Shown: positions 8,653-16,998 of the stretch, piece after piece
How the letters are laid out: every line of letters begins with the position of its first letter
How positions within the stretch are numbered: the first letter of the stretch is position 1
Assembly: GCF_013839445.1 (NCBI RefSeq)
Contig: NZ_JACDIT010000004.1
Coordinates: forward strand, 62,001 to 126,000
Direction of reading: 5' to 3'
DNA from: Chthonobacter albigriseus
GTDB taxonomy: Bacteria > Pseudomonadota > Alphaproteobacteria > Rhizobiales > Pleomorphomonadaceae
DNA: 64,000 bases
The notes under the pieces: generated by a model
What the model saw: only the letters and a program-made list of their open reading frames with translations
Told to the model about the DNA's origin: nothing
Databases searched by the model: none
Position numbers and translations under genes: made by a program

Positions 8653-9264
8653 ATGCGCCGCGATCTGCCGAGCCGCGTCCTGGTCCGCCTCGCCCGCGGA
8701 GCCGCCGGGGAACGCCCGTCCGTCGGCGATGTGATCGACCGGCTGGGCGCATCCGGCCCCGGCATCCTCCTGATGGTGCTCGCCGTTCCGGCGCTGCTGC
8801 CGAGCCCGGGATTGCCCGTCGGGTTCGTGTTCGGCGCGGCGCTGGCAGTGGTCGCGGCGCAGATGGTGCTGGGACGCAATCGGATCGCCCTGCCCCCACC
8901 GCTGCGCGAACGCCGGCTGCCCGGCGCCTTCCTGCGCCACGGCGCCCGCTGGACGGCCCGCCGGCTGGCCGGCCTGGAAGGCGTGCTCGACCGACGGCTG
9001 CCGTGGCTGACCGGCGGCGCCGGCCGGCGCGTCGTCGGGCTGGCGGCGCTGGCGATGGCGGTGGTCATCATGCTGCCGATCCCGTTCGGCAACGCACCGG
9101 CCGCCGCGGCGGTTCTGCTGATGGGCATCGGGCTCGTCACCCGCGATGGAGCCGCGCTGCTGGTCGCCTATGCGGCGATGGCCGCGGCTGTTGTGGCGGC
9201 CGTCTGGCTGGCCGGCGCCGGACTGGACGCGGCGGGCGCCCTGCTGCAGCGGGCGGCCGGCTGA
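8653..9264 (+). CDS. ExoD-family exopolysaccharide synthesis membrane protein
   Basis: A 203-residue integral membrane protein. The N-terminal part (PSVGDVIDRLGASGPGILLM) and the hydrophobic pair around PALLPSPGLP match the ExoD family. Later helices (LAALAMAVVIMLPIPFGNAP) are also family-like. ExoD is linked to exopolysaccharide production and alkali tolerance in rhizobia, with unclear biochemistry. It is read just after the small exported protein and converges on the YqaA-like gene. Confidence 0.8.
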   Translation: MRRDLPSRVLVRLARGAAGERPSVGDVIDRLGASGPGILLMVLAVPALLPSPGLPVGFVFGAALAVVAAQMVLGRNRIALPPPLRERRLPGAFLRHGARWTARRLAGLEGVLDRRLPWLTGGAGRRVVGLAALAMAVVIMLPIPFGNAPAAAAVLLMGIGLVTRDGAALLVAYAAMAAAVVAAVWLAGAGLDAAGALLQRAAG

Positions 9265-9269
9265 CGCGC

Positions 9270-9707
9270 TCAGGCGGACAGCCAGCCGAGCGTCGCCCCG
9301 GCGAGCACGAGGTAGCGCCCCACCTTGCCGATCGCAACCAGCGGCAGGAACGTGACGAGGGGTTCGCGCAGCGCGCCCGCCACGACCGTGAGCGGATCGC
9401 CGACGACGGGAAGCCAGCTGAGCAGCAGGCTCCAACGGCCGTAGCGTCGGTACCAGCCCTCCGCCCGCGCGAGTGCCTCGGGCTTCACCGGAAACCAGCG
9501 CCTGTGCATCAGGCGCTCCGCCGACCGGCCGATCAGCCAGTTGATCACCGCGCCGAGCACATTGCCCACGCTGGCGACCAGGACGAGCAGCCACGGCGCG
9601 GTGTCGCCCTTGACGAGCAGGCCCACCAGCACGGCCTCCGACTGCGCCGGCAGCAGCGTGGCCGCCAGCAGCGCCGCCAGGAAAAGGCCGCCGAGCTCCG
9701 CCATCAT
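9270..9707 (-). CDS. YqaA-family (SNARE-associated/DedA-like) membrane protein
   Basis: 145 residues with several membrane segments. The motif SVGNVLGAVINWLIGR and the WYRRYGRWSLLLSWLPVVGDPLT stretch are characteristic of the YqaA branch of the VTT/DedA superfamily. The ATG at 9707 overlaps the rcnA stop as ATGA, so it is translated with the metal exporter. Superfamily members are lipid scramblases or transporters; the role here is unknown and coupling to metal efflux is only contextual. Confidence 0.8.
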   Translation of the reverse strand: MMAELGGLFLAALLAATLLPAQSEAVLVGLLVKGDTAPWLLVLVASVGNVLGAVINWLIGRSAERLMHRRWFPVKPEALARAEGWYRRYGRWSLLLSWLPVVGDPLTVVAGALREPLVTFLPLVAIGKVGRYLVLAGATLGWLSA

Positions 9708-10591
9708 GCAGCCGCGAGCCCGCCGAGCCCGTGCAGGCCGATGTAGATCCCGACCGCGATGATGAGCAGACCGGAGACGTAGGGCGCCCGCCGCGCCAGC
9801 GCGCCGAACCACGCGACGCGACCGCCGATATGGCGCACGCCGAGAGCGGCCACTGCGCCGACCGTCACCAGCGTGATGGCGAGGCCGATCGAGAAGCAGA
9901 GCACCAGCACCGCGCCGAGCGCCAGCTCCCGCACCTGCAGGCAGAGCAGCAGCACGGTGATCGCCGCCGGACACGGGATGAGCCCGCCCGTCAGCCCGAA
10001 CATGAGGATCTGGCCGTTGGTCACCGTCCGCCCTGCGAACCGCCGGCGGATATCCTCCGCATGGGCGCGTCCGTGGGCGTCGGCGTCGTCGCCCCCAAGG
10101 TCGACGGGCGGATGGTCGTGCCCGTGCTCGTGCGTGTGGGGATGATCGTGCCCGTGCGGGTGGTGATGATGATCGTGCCCGCGCGGGTGGTGATGATGAT
10201 CGTGGTGATGATGATCGCGATGGTGATGGTCGGGCGCGCGGCGGCGATTGTCGCGGCGGATCTGCCGGAGCATCCAGAGCCCCACGCCGATGATGACGAC
10301 GGCCGAGGCCACCTGGAAGTAAGGTTCGGCGGCGTCCGCATCGAGGCCGCGCCAGAGGGTGAGCCCGCCGAGCGCGATACCCCACACCACCAGGGTGTGC
10401 GACACGGTGGCGGCCAGCCCGAGCAGGACCGCCTGCCCCACCGTGCCGCGGATCGCGACGATGAAGGCGGCCATCAGCGTCTTGGAATGGCCGGGCTCAA
10501 GCCCGTGCAGCACGCCGAGCAGCACCGCGCTCGGCATGAAGAGCCAGGCGTGGACGGCGCCCTGCTGAAGCAGATCGGCGAAGGACGGCAT
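9704..10591 (-). CDS. rcnA: Nickel/cobalt efflux protein RcnA family
   Basis: A 295-residue polytopic protein. The start at 10591 (MPSFADLLQQG) aligns with the E. coli RcnA N-terminus; the frame is open 25 codons further but without support. The diagnostic HGLEPGHSKTLMAAF lies in the first helices. A His-rich cytoplasmic loop (more than 20 His, near 120-160) follows, then GGLIPCPAAITVLLL in the second half. RcnA exports Ni(II) and Co(II). No RcnR-type repressor is adjacent, so regulation is not visible. Confidence 0.9.
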   Translation of the reverse strand: MPSFADLLQQGAVHAWLFMPSAVLLGVLHGLEPGHSKTLMAAFIVAIRGTVGQAVLLGLAATVSHTLVVWGIALGGLTLWRGLDADAAEPYFQVASAVVIIGVGLWMLRQIRRDNRRRAPDHHHRDHHHHDHHHHPRGHDHHHHPHGHDHPHTHEHGHDHPPVDLGGDDADAHGRAHAEDIRRRFAGRTVTNGQILMFGLTGGLIPCPAAITVLLLCLQVRELALGAVLVLCFSIGLAITLVTVGAVAALGVRHIGGRVAWFGALARRAPYVSGLLIIAVGIYIGLHGLGGLAAA

Positions 10592-11046
10592 CAGGGACTC
10601 GGCGCTGTGCAGGAAAGGGCCACCCCCAAGTCGAGCCACGGACAGGGCGGGCGCGTCAAGGACCAAGGATGGGCGGAAATCGCCAAGCCACCGGGCACGC
10701 CGGCCCCTTCATAAAGATGTTGTTAAGGACAACTAGGGTCTTTTTCGTTTCGAAACACCAGACCCGGATACCCGAAATGCCCCCCATCCGATTTGAGACG
10801 ATGATCTTCTTCTCCCTCATGGCCCTCGTGGTGCACTTCGGCACCTGGTGATTTCGGACAACGGGAAGCAGGGCCTTGACGGGGCCTCCCGCGCCCACTT
10901 CCGAGCGACGTGATCCCCTCGACGGCAGGTCGTGGGCCAACGGGCGCCGATCGGCAGACCCGATACGAAGAGTTGTAGTTTCCCTTTTTACGGGTAGATT
11001 TCTGGCTAGCAACTTTTAATTTATCTGCGCTGCAAGCCGGACGCCC
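10592..11046. other. Intergenic region between rcnA and the O-antigen ligase gene
   Basis: No confident gene. The stretch is more AT-rich than its surroundings and must hold the promoters of both flanking divergent genes. A possible 24-codon peptide gene (10777-10851, plus strand, hydrophobic IFFSLMALVVHFGTW tail) has only a weak ribosome site and is not called. Confidence 0.4.
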
Positions 11047-12579
11047 GTGAACCACCCATTCGGCCCTGTCGGTGGCGACAGGAGCGAAGCCATCCCCCTG
11101 GTTCCGCGGCGAGCTAAGGCTCTGCCGAGATCCCCCGGGATTCGCGCCGCCCAGACTGCCACCGCCTGCCTGATCTTCGCAGCCTTCGCCACCGCCAGTT
11201 TCGACGTGACCGGAAACATCCGGCTCGGCGGAGCGAACCTACGGCTCTTCAACCTGCTGCAGATCGCGGTGATCGGCGCAGCGGCCTTGACGCTGCTCCA
11301 GAACGACCGGCTGGACGGCCGGGTTCTGAAGTTGTTCGGGGCCGGATCCGCCTGCCTGGCGATGGCGGCGGGCGTGGATCTGGCCGCCGGCCAGATCGCC
11401 GCAAGGCCGGAGAGCAAGGCGACCGGCTACTCCCTGTGGCTTCTCCTGAACGGAACCTTCGCCCTCTCCGGGTATCTCGTCGGCGCCTACATCCTGAAAC
11501 CCGCCCGGCTGATGAACCTTTATCTCGCATCGTTCCTGGTGACGTGCGCGATCGGCGTGGTCCAGTTCGTCCTCGGCATCGGCGGCATCAACTTCTTCGT
11601 CAAGCAGTGGTGGATCGAAGGCCGACTGCCCCGCCTGAACGCCTTCACTTACGAACCAAGTTATCTCGCGACCTACCTGATCACCGGTTTCGTGGTCGCC
11701 ACCCACCTGTGGCGCTGCGTGCCCGCCCCCATGAAGCCGCTTCCCAGGCTGACAAGCATCGCCACGGGCTTCCTCATCCTGTTGTCGTCATCGCGCATGG
11801 GCATCCTAATGGTGGCCGCCTACCTCGCCTGGATCGGGGCGCGCGATTTCATCAGCCCGCGGGTGCCCGCGATCCGCAAGCTCATGACGGCGAGCGCGGT
11901 GCTCTCGGCGCTGACGATCGGAACAATCGGGCTCCTCGCCGTCGGCGTACCGGACGGAATCAAGGAGATGTTCCTGTCCGGGACAGGGCTGGCGGGAACG
12001 GCGGACCATTCGGTGTCGATGCGCCAGTCGCAGATCGAGGCCACGTTCGAGGTGTTCCTCGACCACCCCCTGATCGGCGTCGGCCTCGGCAACGTCGGCA
12101 TCTCGGCCTTTGAGATCCTCTACGGGGACGCAGTCTCGCTGTTGGATCCGAGCGGCCTGACCGGGATGAACATCACATACGAAACGCTGGCCGGCATGGG
12201 CGTGGTCGGCTTCTGCTTCCTGGCCGCGTTCGTCGCCACCCTGTTCCGCGGCGCACGCCGCAGTCTCGCCGCCGCGCCCGCGGCGCGCAGGGTCTTCCAT
12301 GGCTCCATGCTGGCCGGCTTCGCCGCGCTGATGCTGATCCTGCAGCTGAACCAGAACATCCTGCGCGGCTATATCTGGTGTCACCTCTTCGCCGTCGCCG
12401 CGATCACCGGGGCGATGCTCGTCAACACGGCCAAGCCCCGGCCCGCCCGGCGGCGCGGCCGGCGCCGCCGCCTGTCTAGGCTGTCGATCGGCATGCGGCC
12501 GTTCGGAATCGTGAGCCGCCACTTCGGCACTGAGGAAAAAGGGCCGGGACTGGCTCCCGACCGCGACACTGCCGGCTGA
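11047..12579 (+). CDS. O-antigen ligase / polymerase-like membrane protein
   Basis: 510 residues with about ten or more membrane helices. The large periplasmic loop has the family-like stretch HSVSMRQSQIEATFEVF followed by HPLIGVGLGNVG, typical of WaaL/Wzy (O-antigen ligase domain) proteins. Such proteins join or polymerise undecaprenyl-linked glycans at the outer face of the inner membrane. The C-terminus is a long Arg-rich tail. No glycosyltransferase cluster surrounds it, so the glycan is unknown. Confidence 0.75.
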   Translation: MNHPFGPVGGDRSEAIPLVPRRAKALPRSPGIRAAQTATACLIFAAFATASFDVTGNIRLGGANLRLFNLLQIAVIGAAALTLLQNDRLDGRVLKLFGAGSACLAMAAGVDLAAGQIAARPESKATGYSLWLLLNGTFALSGYLVGAYILKPARLMNLYLASFLVTCAIGVVQFVLGIGGINFFVKQWWIEGRLPRLNAFTYEPSYLATYLITGFVVATHLWRCVPAPMKPLPRLTSIATGFLILLSSSRMGILMVAAYLAWIGARDFISPRVPAIRKLMTASAVLSALTIGTIGLLAVGVPDGIKEMFLSGTGLAGTADHSVSMRQSQIEATFEVFLDHPLIGVGLGNVGISAFEILYGDAVSLLDPSGLTGMNITYETLAGMGVVGFCFLAAFVATLFRGARRSLAAAPAARRVFHGSMLAGFAALMLILQLNQNILRGYIWCHLFAVAAITGAMLVNTAKPRPARRRGRRRRLSRLSIGMRPFGIVSRHFGTEEKGPGLAPDRDTAG

Positions 12580-12620
12580 CAGCCTCGCGGTACCACGGCC
12601 GCGGCAAAGACCCCTTCGGG

Positions 12621-12649
12621 TTGCATCAAGTCCAATTCTGGACTATATC
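12621..12649 (+). promoter_or_regulatory. Promoter with embedded operator for the Xre-RES pair
   Basis: TTGCAT (12621-12626) and TATATC (12644-12649) are spaced 17 bases apart, matching a sigma-70-type promoter. An inverted repeat AGTCC-N6-GGACT (12629-12644) fills the spacer. Autorepression by the antitoxin complex at such a site is usual for this family; binding here is inferred. Confidence 0.5.
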
Positions 12650-12670
12650 CATATCCGGATGGAGATGATC

Positions 12671-13195
12671 ATGCCTGCTGCCCGGACCACCCCTGCCGAA
12701 AGGCCCGTCGCGCCCACTCTGGGAGGTGCGGAACGGTTCTCGCCCGCCAATCGGCGACGGCTGAGCGGGCCGGGCTTGCGGACCTTCCTGGCCATCGCCG
12801 ACCTCTGGGGACTTGCCGACGAGGAGCGTCTGCTGGTGCTCGGATTGCCGTCGCGGTCCACCTATTACAACTGGGTCAAGGCGGTGCGGGAGCACCGGGA
12901 CATCACCCTGGACGTCGACATGCTGACCCGCATCTCCATCGTGCTCGGCATCCACCAGGCGCTCGGCATTCTGCATGGCACCGAGCGGGAGGGCGTCGCG
13001 TGGCTGCGGACGCCGCACGCCGCGCCGCTGTTCGGCGCCCGCCCGCCCATGGCGCTGGTCACCAGCGGGACCCAGGACGGCCTGATGAGCGTGCGCCGGT
13101 TCCTCGACGCGGCCCGCGGCGGGCTCTACATGCCGCCGGGCGACATCGACCGGATTTTCCGCCCCTACACGGACGCCGACATCGTCTTCACATGA
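12671..13195 (+). CDS. Xre/MbcA/ParS-family antitoxin
   Basis: 174 residues from the ATG at 12671, which has GGAG six bases upstream; an ATG at 12659 sits too close to the predicted -10. The N-terminal helical part includes LPSRSTYYNW, a Xre-like DNA-binding helix. The C-terminal half (ALGILHGTEREGVAWLRTPH and a GLMSVRRFLDAARGG tail) is the DUF2384-type toxin-binding domain. The next gene encodes a RES toxin and overlaps by ATGA. Expected to neutralise the toxin and repress its own promoter. Confidence 0.85.
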   Translation: MPAARTTPAERPVAPTLGGAERFSPANRRRLSGPGLRTFLAIADLWGLADEERLLVLGLPSRSTYYNWVKAVREHRDITLDVDMLTRISIVLGIHQALGILHGTEREGVAWLRTPHAAPLFGARPPMALVTSGTQDGLMSVRRFLDAARGGLYMPPGDIDRIFRPYTDADIVFT

Positions 13196-13863
13196 GCGAC
13201 CGCCACGCCCCGGCGCCGGTGCCGACTTACCGACTGATCCCGTCCCGATTTCCGCCGATCGGCCTGTTCGACACGGTGGCGACCGCGGCCGACCTGGAGG
13301 CCGTCATGGACCTCGCGGGCTGGACCAACGACCGCCTGGTGGCCGAACGCGTCGCGCGCCTGCCGAAGGCCGAGTGGGTGTTCGGCCGCCCGAACGCCAG
13401 CGTGGTGATGGCCGCCTTCCTCCACGTGGCGCCGGGCGGCATGCGCTTCAACGGCCCGGACCTCGGCGCCTGGTATGCGGCCGCAAGGGTCGAAACCGCC
13501 ATAGTGGAGGTCGGCCACCACCTGCGGCGCGAGGCGGCGGCGACGGGCGCCCCTTCGTTGTCCCGCCAATACCGCGCCTACACCGCCTGTCTTGCCGGCG
13601 ACTACCTCGACATCCGCGGCGAGCAGGCGGCAAGGCCCGACGTCTACGCTTCGGACAGCTACGCCGCCGGGCAACGGCTCGGCGAGGCGGTGCGCGCAGC
13701 CGGCGGCGCCGGGATCCTGTTCGACAGCGTCCGCCACCTCGGCGGCACCAACGTGGTCGCCCATCGCCCGCCGAACGTGCTCGACGTCACCCAGGCCGAT
13801 CATTTCGAACTGACGGTTGAAGCCGCCACACCCCGCATCGAAGCTCGCCGCCTGGCCGTTTGA
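13192..13863 (+). CDS. RES-domain toxin
   Basis: 223 residues. The RES fold is seen in the N-terminal TYRLIPSRFPPIGLFD, in the middle FNGPDLGAWYAA with ETAIVEVGHHLRRE, and in the end segment GAGILFDSVRHLGGTNVVAH. RES toxins (Xre-RES systems) degrade NAD+ with an Arg-Glu-Ser triad; the corresponding conserved regions are present. The ATG at 13192 overlaps the antitoxin stop. The gene looks full length and intact. Confidence 0.88.
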   Translation: MSDRHAPAPVPTYRLIPSRFPPIGLFDTVATAADLEAVMDLAGWTNDRLVAERVARLPKAEWVFGRPNASVVMAAFLHVAPGGMRFNGPDLGAWYAAARVETAIVEVGHHLRREAAATGAPSLSRQYRAYTACLAGDYLDIRGEQAARPDVYASDSYAAGQRLGEAVRAAGGAGILFDSVRHLGGTNVVAHRPPNVLDVTQADHFELTVEAATPRIEARRLAV

Positions 13864-13987
13864 CCGGCAACGGGAACGGCTTCGGATGGGCGGGAGAACG
13901 CGGGGCTGGCGTAGTGGCAAGAGGCTGTGACGCAGCACAGACCGTGTTACCTTTCGTTCATCCGATCTCCGGGAGGGGGGATAGCGA

Positions 13988-14389
13988 ATGCGGGTTCAAG
14001 CCGTCCATCATGTTGCAATTGCTACCCGGGACCTGGAGAAGTCACTGGCATTCTATTGCGGTGTTCTGGGCCTGGAAGCTGCGCCCCGGCCGAACTTTCC
14101 AGTCGGCGGCGCTTGGCTCGATTTGGGGTCAACTCAAGTCCATCTGGTCGTTCATTCCGACGCGACGTTCCGCGGCAACGACAACATTGACAACAACGAT
14201 TGTCACTTCGCTCTCCGTGTCGAGAACTTCGACGACGCCCTTGAGCGATTAAACCGGCACGGCTTCACGGAAGATGGAGGTACGGGCAAACGGCTTTTGG
14301 TGAAACGGCATGGACCTGCCGGCTTCCCGCAGGTCTATGTTCTCGATCCGGACGGGCACGTCGTCGAACTCAATGCCGAAGCCGGATAG
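13988..14389 (+). CDS. VOC (glyoxalase/bleomycin resistance) superfamily protein
   Basis: 133 residues with the paired beta-alpha-beta-beta-beta modules of the VOC fold. Module one starts VHHVAIATRDLEKSLAFYCG. Module two ends with VYVLDPDGHVVEL, which supplies a Glu metal ligand. GGGAGGGGGG precedes the ATG. The substrate is not predictable; the sequence resembles methylmalonyl-CoA epimerase/glyoxalase-type single-domain proteins. It is the last chromosomal gene before the left border of the integrated element. Confidence 0.85.
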   Translation: MRVQAVHHVAIATRDLEKSLAFYCGVLGLEAAPRPNFPVGGAWLDLGSTQVHLVVHSDATFRGNDNIDNNDCHFALRVENFDDALERLNRHGFTEDGGTGKRLLVKRHGPAGFPQVYVLDPDGHVVELNAEAG

Positions 14390-14463
14390 AAGATCCCAAC
14401 GCCAAACGGCAGGTTGGGAACAAGGGCAAAACACCGAGAAAGATCGAAGTTGTTTTTTCGGCG

Positions 14464-14480
14464 TGGCGACCCCGAGAGGG
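14464..14480. repeat. Attachment-site repeat, left border
   Basis: Identical over 17 bases to the 3' end of tRNA-Arg at 28019-28035 and in the same orientation. Identity stops immediately on both sides. It corresponds to the T-stem 3' strand, acceptor strand and CCA of the tRNA. Confidence 0.85.
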
Positions 14481-14990
14481 TGGAGCAAACCAGACGTAAA
14501 AGCGTCGACAGAACAATATCTTGGCGATGCCCGAAGGTGAGCATTTGTACCACCCCTCTGGCCCTGCCTCAAGACGAATGCCCCGGATCTCCCGGAAAAT
14601 TCCCGGAGCAATCCGAAGGGTCGCTCGCGTGAGACGGACATCTTTTTGGCAACAGCAAGTGTTTGCCCCTGTTGTCGGCGGCGGAAAGTGGACTCGGCAT
14701 TCAAACCCAACGGCAACAGCTGGTATCGCTGAAGATTAAGACCTGCAACCGGATACGATTGCGAGACCTTCAGGGCGCTAATCATCGAATCCTGCGTCGC
14801 CCTGCCCGCATTACAGAAGACTGTTTTTGCCCTGCCACCTTGTCTTCGACACGATCTATAACTTAATCGATATCGCAATCTCTGCCGCGACAAAGGGCAT
14901 GCAGGACGGAGACTTGCTACTACAGGTGCATCGAAAGGACACCTTTACAGTTGATATCGCGACATGTCCTTTAGGATCGGAGCAGATTCG
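14481..14990. other. Left-end region of the element, no confident gene
   Basis: About 500 bases of lower GC. Open frames cross the border or lack ribosome sites. Read on either strand, I recognise no complete protein; it may hold remnants of older insertions. The last 60 bases contain the inverted repeat described separately. Confidence 0.5.
14934..14972. promoter_or_regulatory. 8-bp inverted repeat upstream of the DUF433 antitoxin
   Basis: AAAGGACA (14934-14941) and TGTCCTTT (14965-14972) form an exact inverted repeat with a 23-base spacer, ending 18 bases before the antitoxin ATG. It is a candidate operator for autorepression; function is inferred from position only. Confidence 0.4.
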
Positions 14991-15662
14991 ATGGAATGGC
15001 GAGACGCGATACGAGAAGGCGTATATCCGGTGGCTTTCGTCGCAAAGCTGACGGGATCCACATCCACGCGCGTATCCTCTTGGCTCAAAGAGACAAGCAA
15101 GTCGAAACTTCCGCCGGCCATATGCACTCCAAACATATCGGTCCAAGGGAAACGGGTTGTCTCGTTTCAAGGTCTGGTCGAGGCCCGCTTTATCGCGCAC
15201 TTCCGCAAGCACGGGCTTAGCCTGCAAACGATCCGGAAGGCGGCAAAGAAGCTCCGCGCCAATAACGGCCCTCATCCGTTTGCAACGAACTCGCGTTTTC
15301 GTACAGACGGGAAAAGAGTCTTCATGGAGGAGGCGCTAGACGATAACGAGCGCCGAATTCTAGATGTCATGACTGATGAATTTGGCTTTCCAACTGTGCT
15401 GGAACCGTCTTTGTTTGAGAGCATCGTTTATCTCGACGATGTGGCCGCAAGACTGATTCCATTCCCGGAATTCCCGAACGTCATACTTGATCCACGCTTT
15501 GCTCTTGGCCGCCCTGTCGTATCCACAGGGTACATTCCGACAGACACATTAGCAGCAGCCTTCTTGGCTGAAGGGGATGTCGACGAAGTCGCCGAATGGT
15601 ACGGGACCGATACAGCATCCGTGTTCCAAGCAGTCGGTTTTGAGCAACGACTTGCCGCATGA
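14991..15662 (+). CDS. DUF433-type antitoxin with N-terminal DNA-binding region
   Basis: 223 residues from the ATG at 14991, which has GGAG 8 bases upstream; the in-frame ATG at 14964 falls inside the inverted repeat. The N-terminal part (PVAFVAKLTGSTSTRVSSWL) resembles a MerR-like helix-turn-helix. The C-terminal DUF433 region reads RFALGRPVVSTGYIPTDTLA and DVDEVAEWYG. It overlaps the toxin gene by ATGA. Family members pair with PIN-like toxins. GC is visibly lower than in the chromosome, consistent with transfer. Confidence 0.8.
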   Translation: MEWRDAIREGVYPVAFVAKLTGSTSTRVSSWLKETSKSKLPPAICTPNISVQGKRVVSFQGLVEARFIAHFRKHGLSLQTIRKAAKKLRANNGPHPFATNSRFRTDGKRVFMEEALDDNERRILDVMTDEFGFPTVLEPSLFESIVYLDDVAARLIPFPEFPNVILDPRFALGRPVVSTGYIPTDTLAAAFLAEGDVDEVAEWYGTDTASVFQAVGFEQRLAA

Positions 15663-16105
15663 AGATCAAGTTCGATGAGAACATTTCTCCGAAAATCGTC
15701 GAAGCAATCCGCAATCTCGAAACCGATTCAAGTATTGAGATTAGCACTGTCCGTGAAGACTACGGCCAAGGAATAGAGGATCCAGATTGGATATTCCGCT
15801 TCAAATCCGAAGGCGGAACAGCGATGATTTCTGGTGATCACAACATCCTACAAGATCCTGTCAATCTGAAATCGTATACCGAGTCTGGCTTGATCTCCTT
15901 CTGGCCACCGCGAGGCTTCCCCGAACTAAAGAAATTTGGCCAAGCGGCTCTACTTATTCGCTGGTGGACCGTGATTAAGGAGAAAGCAAGACAATCCACC
16001 CCTGGATCCCGATGGCGCATACCTCAGACTGGCCTGTGGAGTCCTGGTGCCGACAGGTTTGAACAGATCAGAGATCCGCGGATCGACAAGGCGGACGACA
16101 ACTAA
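15659..16105 (+). CDS. PIN-like toxin (DUF5615/VapC-like)
   Basis: 148 residues beginning MKIKFDENISPKIVEAI, the signature first strand and acidic residue of PIN-like toxins. Further acidic residues lie in GIEDPDWIF and SGDHNILQD. The family cleaves RNA using a metal-binding acidic cluster. The start overlaps the antitoxin stop. The stop codon overlaps that of the convergent mrr gene, so the two ends are packed without spacing. Confidence 0.8.
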   Translation: MKIKFDENISPKIVEAIRNLETDSSIEISTVREDYGQGIEDPDWIFRFKSEGGTAMISGDHNILQDPVNLKSYTESGLISFWPPRGFPELKKFGQAALLIRWWTVIKEKARQSTPGSRWRIPQTGLWSPGADRFEQIRDPRIDKADDN

Positions 16106-16962
16106 ACCGCCCCGAACCACTCCTCCTCCACCTCCACCTCAGGCACCAGCCGCGTCTTAACTCCGAGCTTCAGATCCCGCAACAGCTCGCACAGCGCTTC
16201 TCCGTCTACGAGATCGATGGCCGGTGCGCCGTCCCTTGTCGCTTCCCGGCGGGCCTCTGCCGTGAATGTGCTGGTGGTGATGATCAGCCCCTTGTCAGCC
16301 CGGCCGACCATCGCGCCCCTGAAGTCCCGCACGACGGCGGGGCCAACCGCCCCCTGCCAGCGCTTGCACTGAAAGATCACCTGGAAGGAGACGAGGTTCA
16401 TACGGAGGATTCCACTCCCGTCTATGCCACCGTCTCCGGAGCGCCCAGTCACATCCACGCGCGTGAAGCCGGACTCCCGGAGGATTCGTTGCGCCAGACG
16501 CTCGAAGGCATCGGCCTTCATCGCCTGTAGGATCGCCAGGAGCCGATCAGACCAGAGCATGGATGCCACGTCCTGAACGGCAGCCTCTTCGCGGTCGTCG
16601 GCCGTTGGCTTCCTGGCGTCCTTCTTCGCTCTTGCCTTCGCCGCCTCCTTGACGTTTCGGCGAAGAACCTTCTCGTCGATCCCGAGAGCCTTCCGGCCAT
16701 TGTCGGTGAGGATCCACAGACCGCGCGAGGGGTTATCGGCAAGCCCGGCGATCTTGAGATATGACCTAGCCCAGGCAATTCGATCCGCTACGATCGGAAC
16801 GCCCGTTTTCTCATAGACCTGATCAAGAAGTGCCGGACCAAGCCCGAGTTGTACCGCGACCTTGTCGTCGATCTCGCCATTGGTGGCGGAACCACCAAGC
16901 GCATCAAGCGCGATCAGGACCGGACGAAGGAAGTCATCGTACTTTGGAACATTAAGCGACAT
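16102..16962 (-). CDS. mrr: Mrr-family restriction endonuclease
   Basis: 286 residues. The N-terminal Mrr_N winged-helix domain is about residues 5-95 (MPKYDDF-like start, then GLWILTDNGRKAL). The C-terminal Mrr_cat PD-(D/E)xK domain is about 140-260, with SGDGGIDGSGIL and QCKRWQG supplying the Asp and the QxK. E. coli Mrr is a type IV enzyme that cuts modified DNA. It stands alone on the minus strand, 36 bases downstream of the GIY-YIG-like gene, and could be read from the same transcript. Confidence 0.9.
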   Translation of the reverse strand: MSLNVPKYDDFLRPVLIALDALGGSATNGEIDDKVAVQLGLGPALLDQVYEKTGVPIVADRIAWARSYLKIAGLADNPSRGLWILTDNGRKALGIDEKVLRRNVKEAAKARAKKDARKPTADDREEAAVQDVASMLWSDRLLAILQAMKADAFERLAQRILRESGFTRVDVTGRSGDGGIDGSGILRMNLVSFQVIFQCKRWQGAVGPAVVRDFRGAMVGRADKGLIITTSTFTAEARREATRDGAPAIDLVDGEALCELLRDLKLGVKTRLVPEVEVEEEWFGAV

Positions 16963-16998
16963 ATTGCACCATGATCCAAAGAAGAGAAGATTGATAAA

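Noticed and set aside
14249-14893. 214-codon minus-strand frame at the left border
   Set aside because: It runs from chromosome into the element across the attachment repeat, so it is not an ancestral gene.
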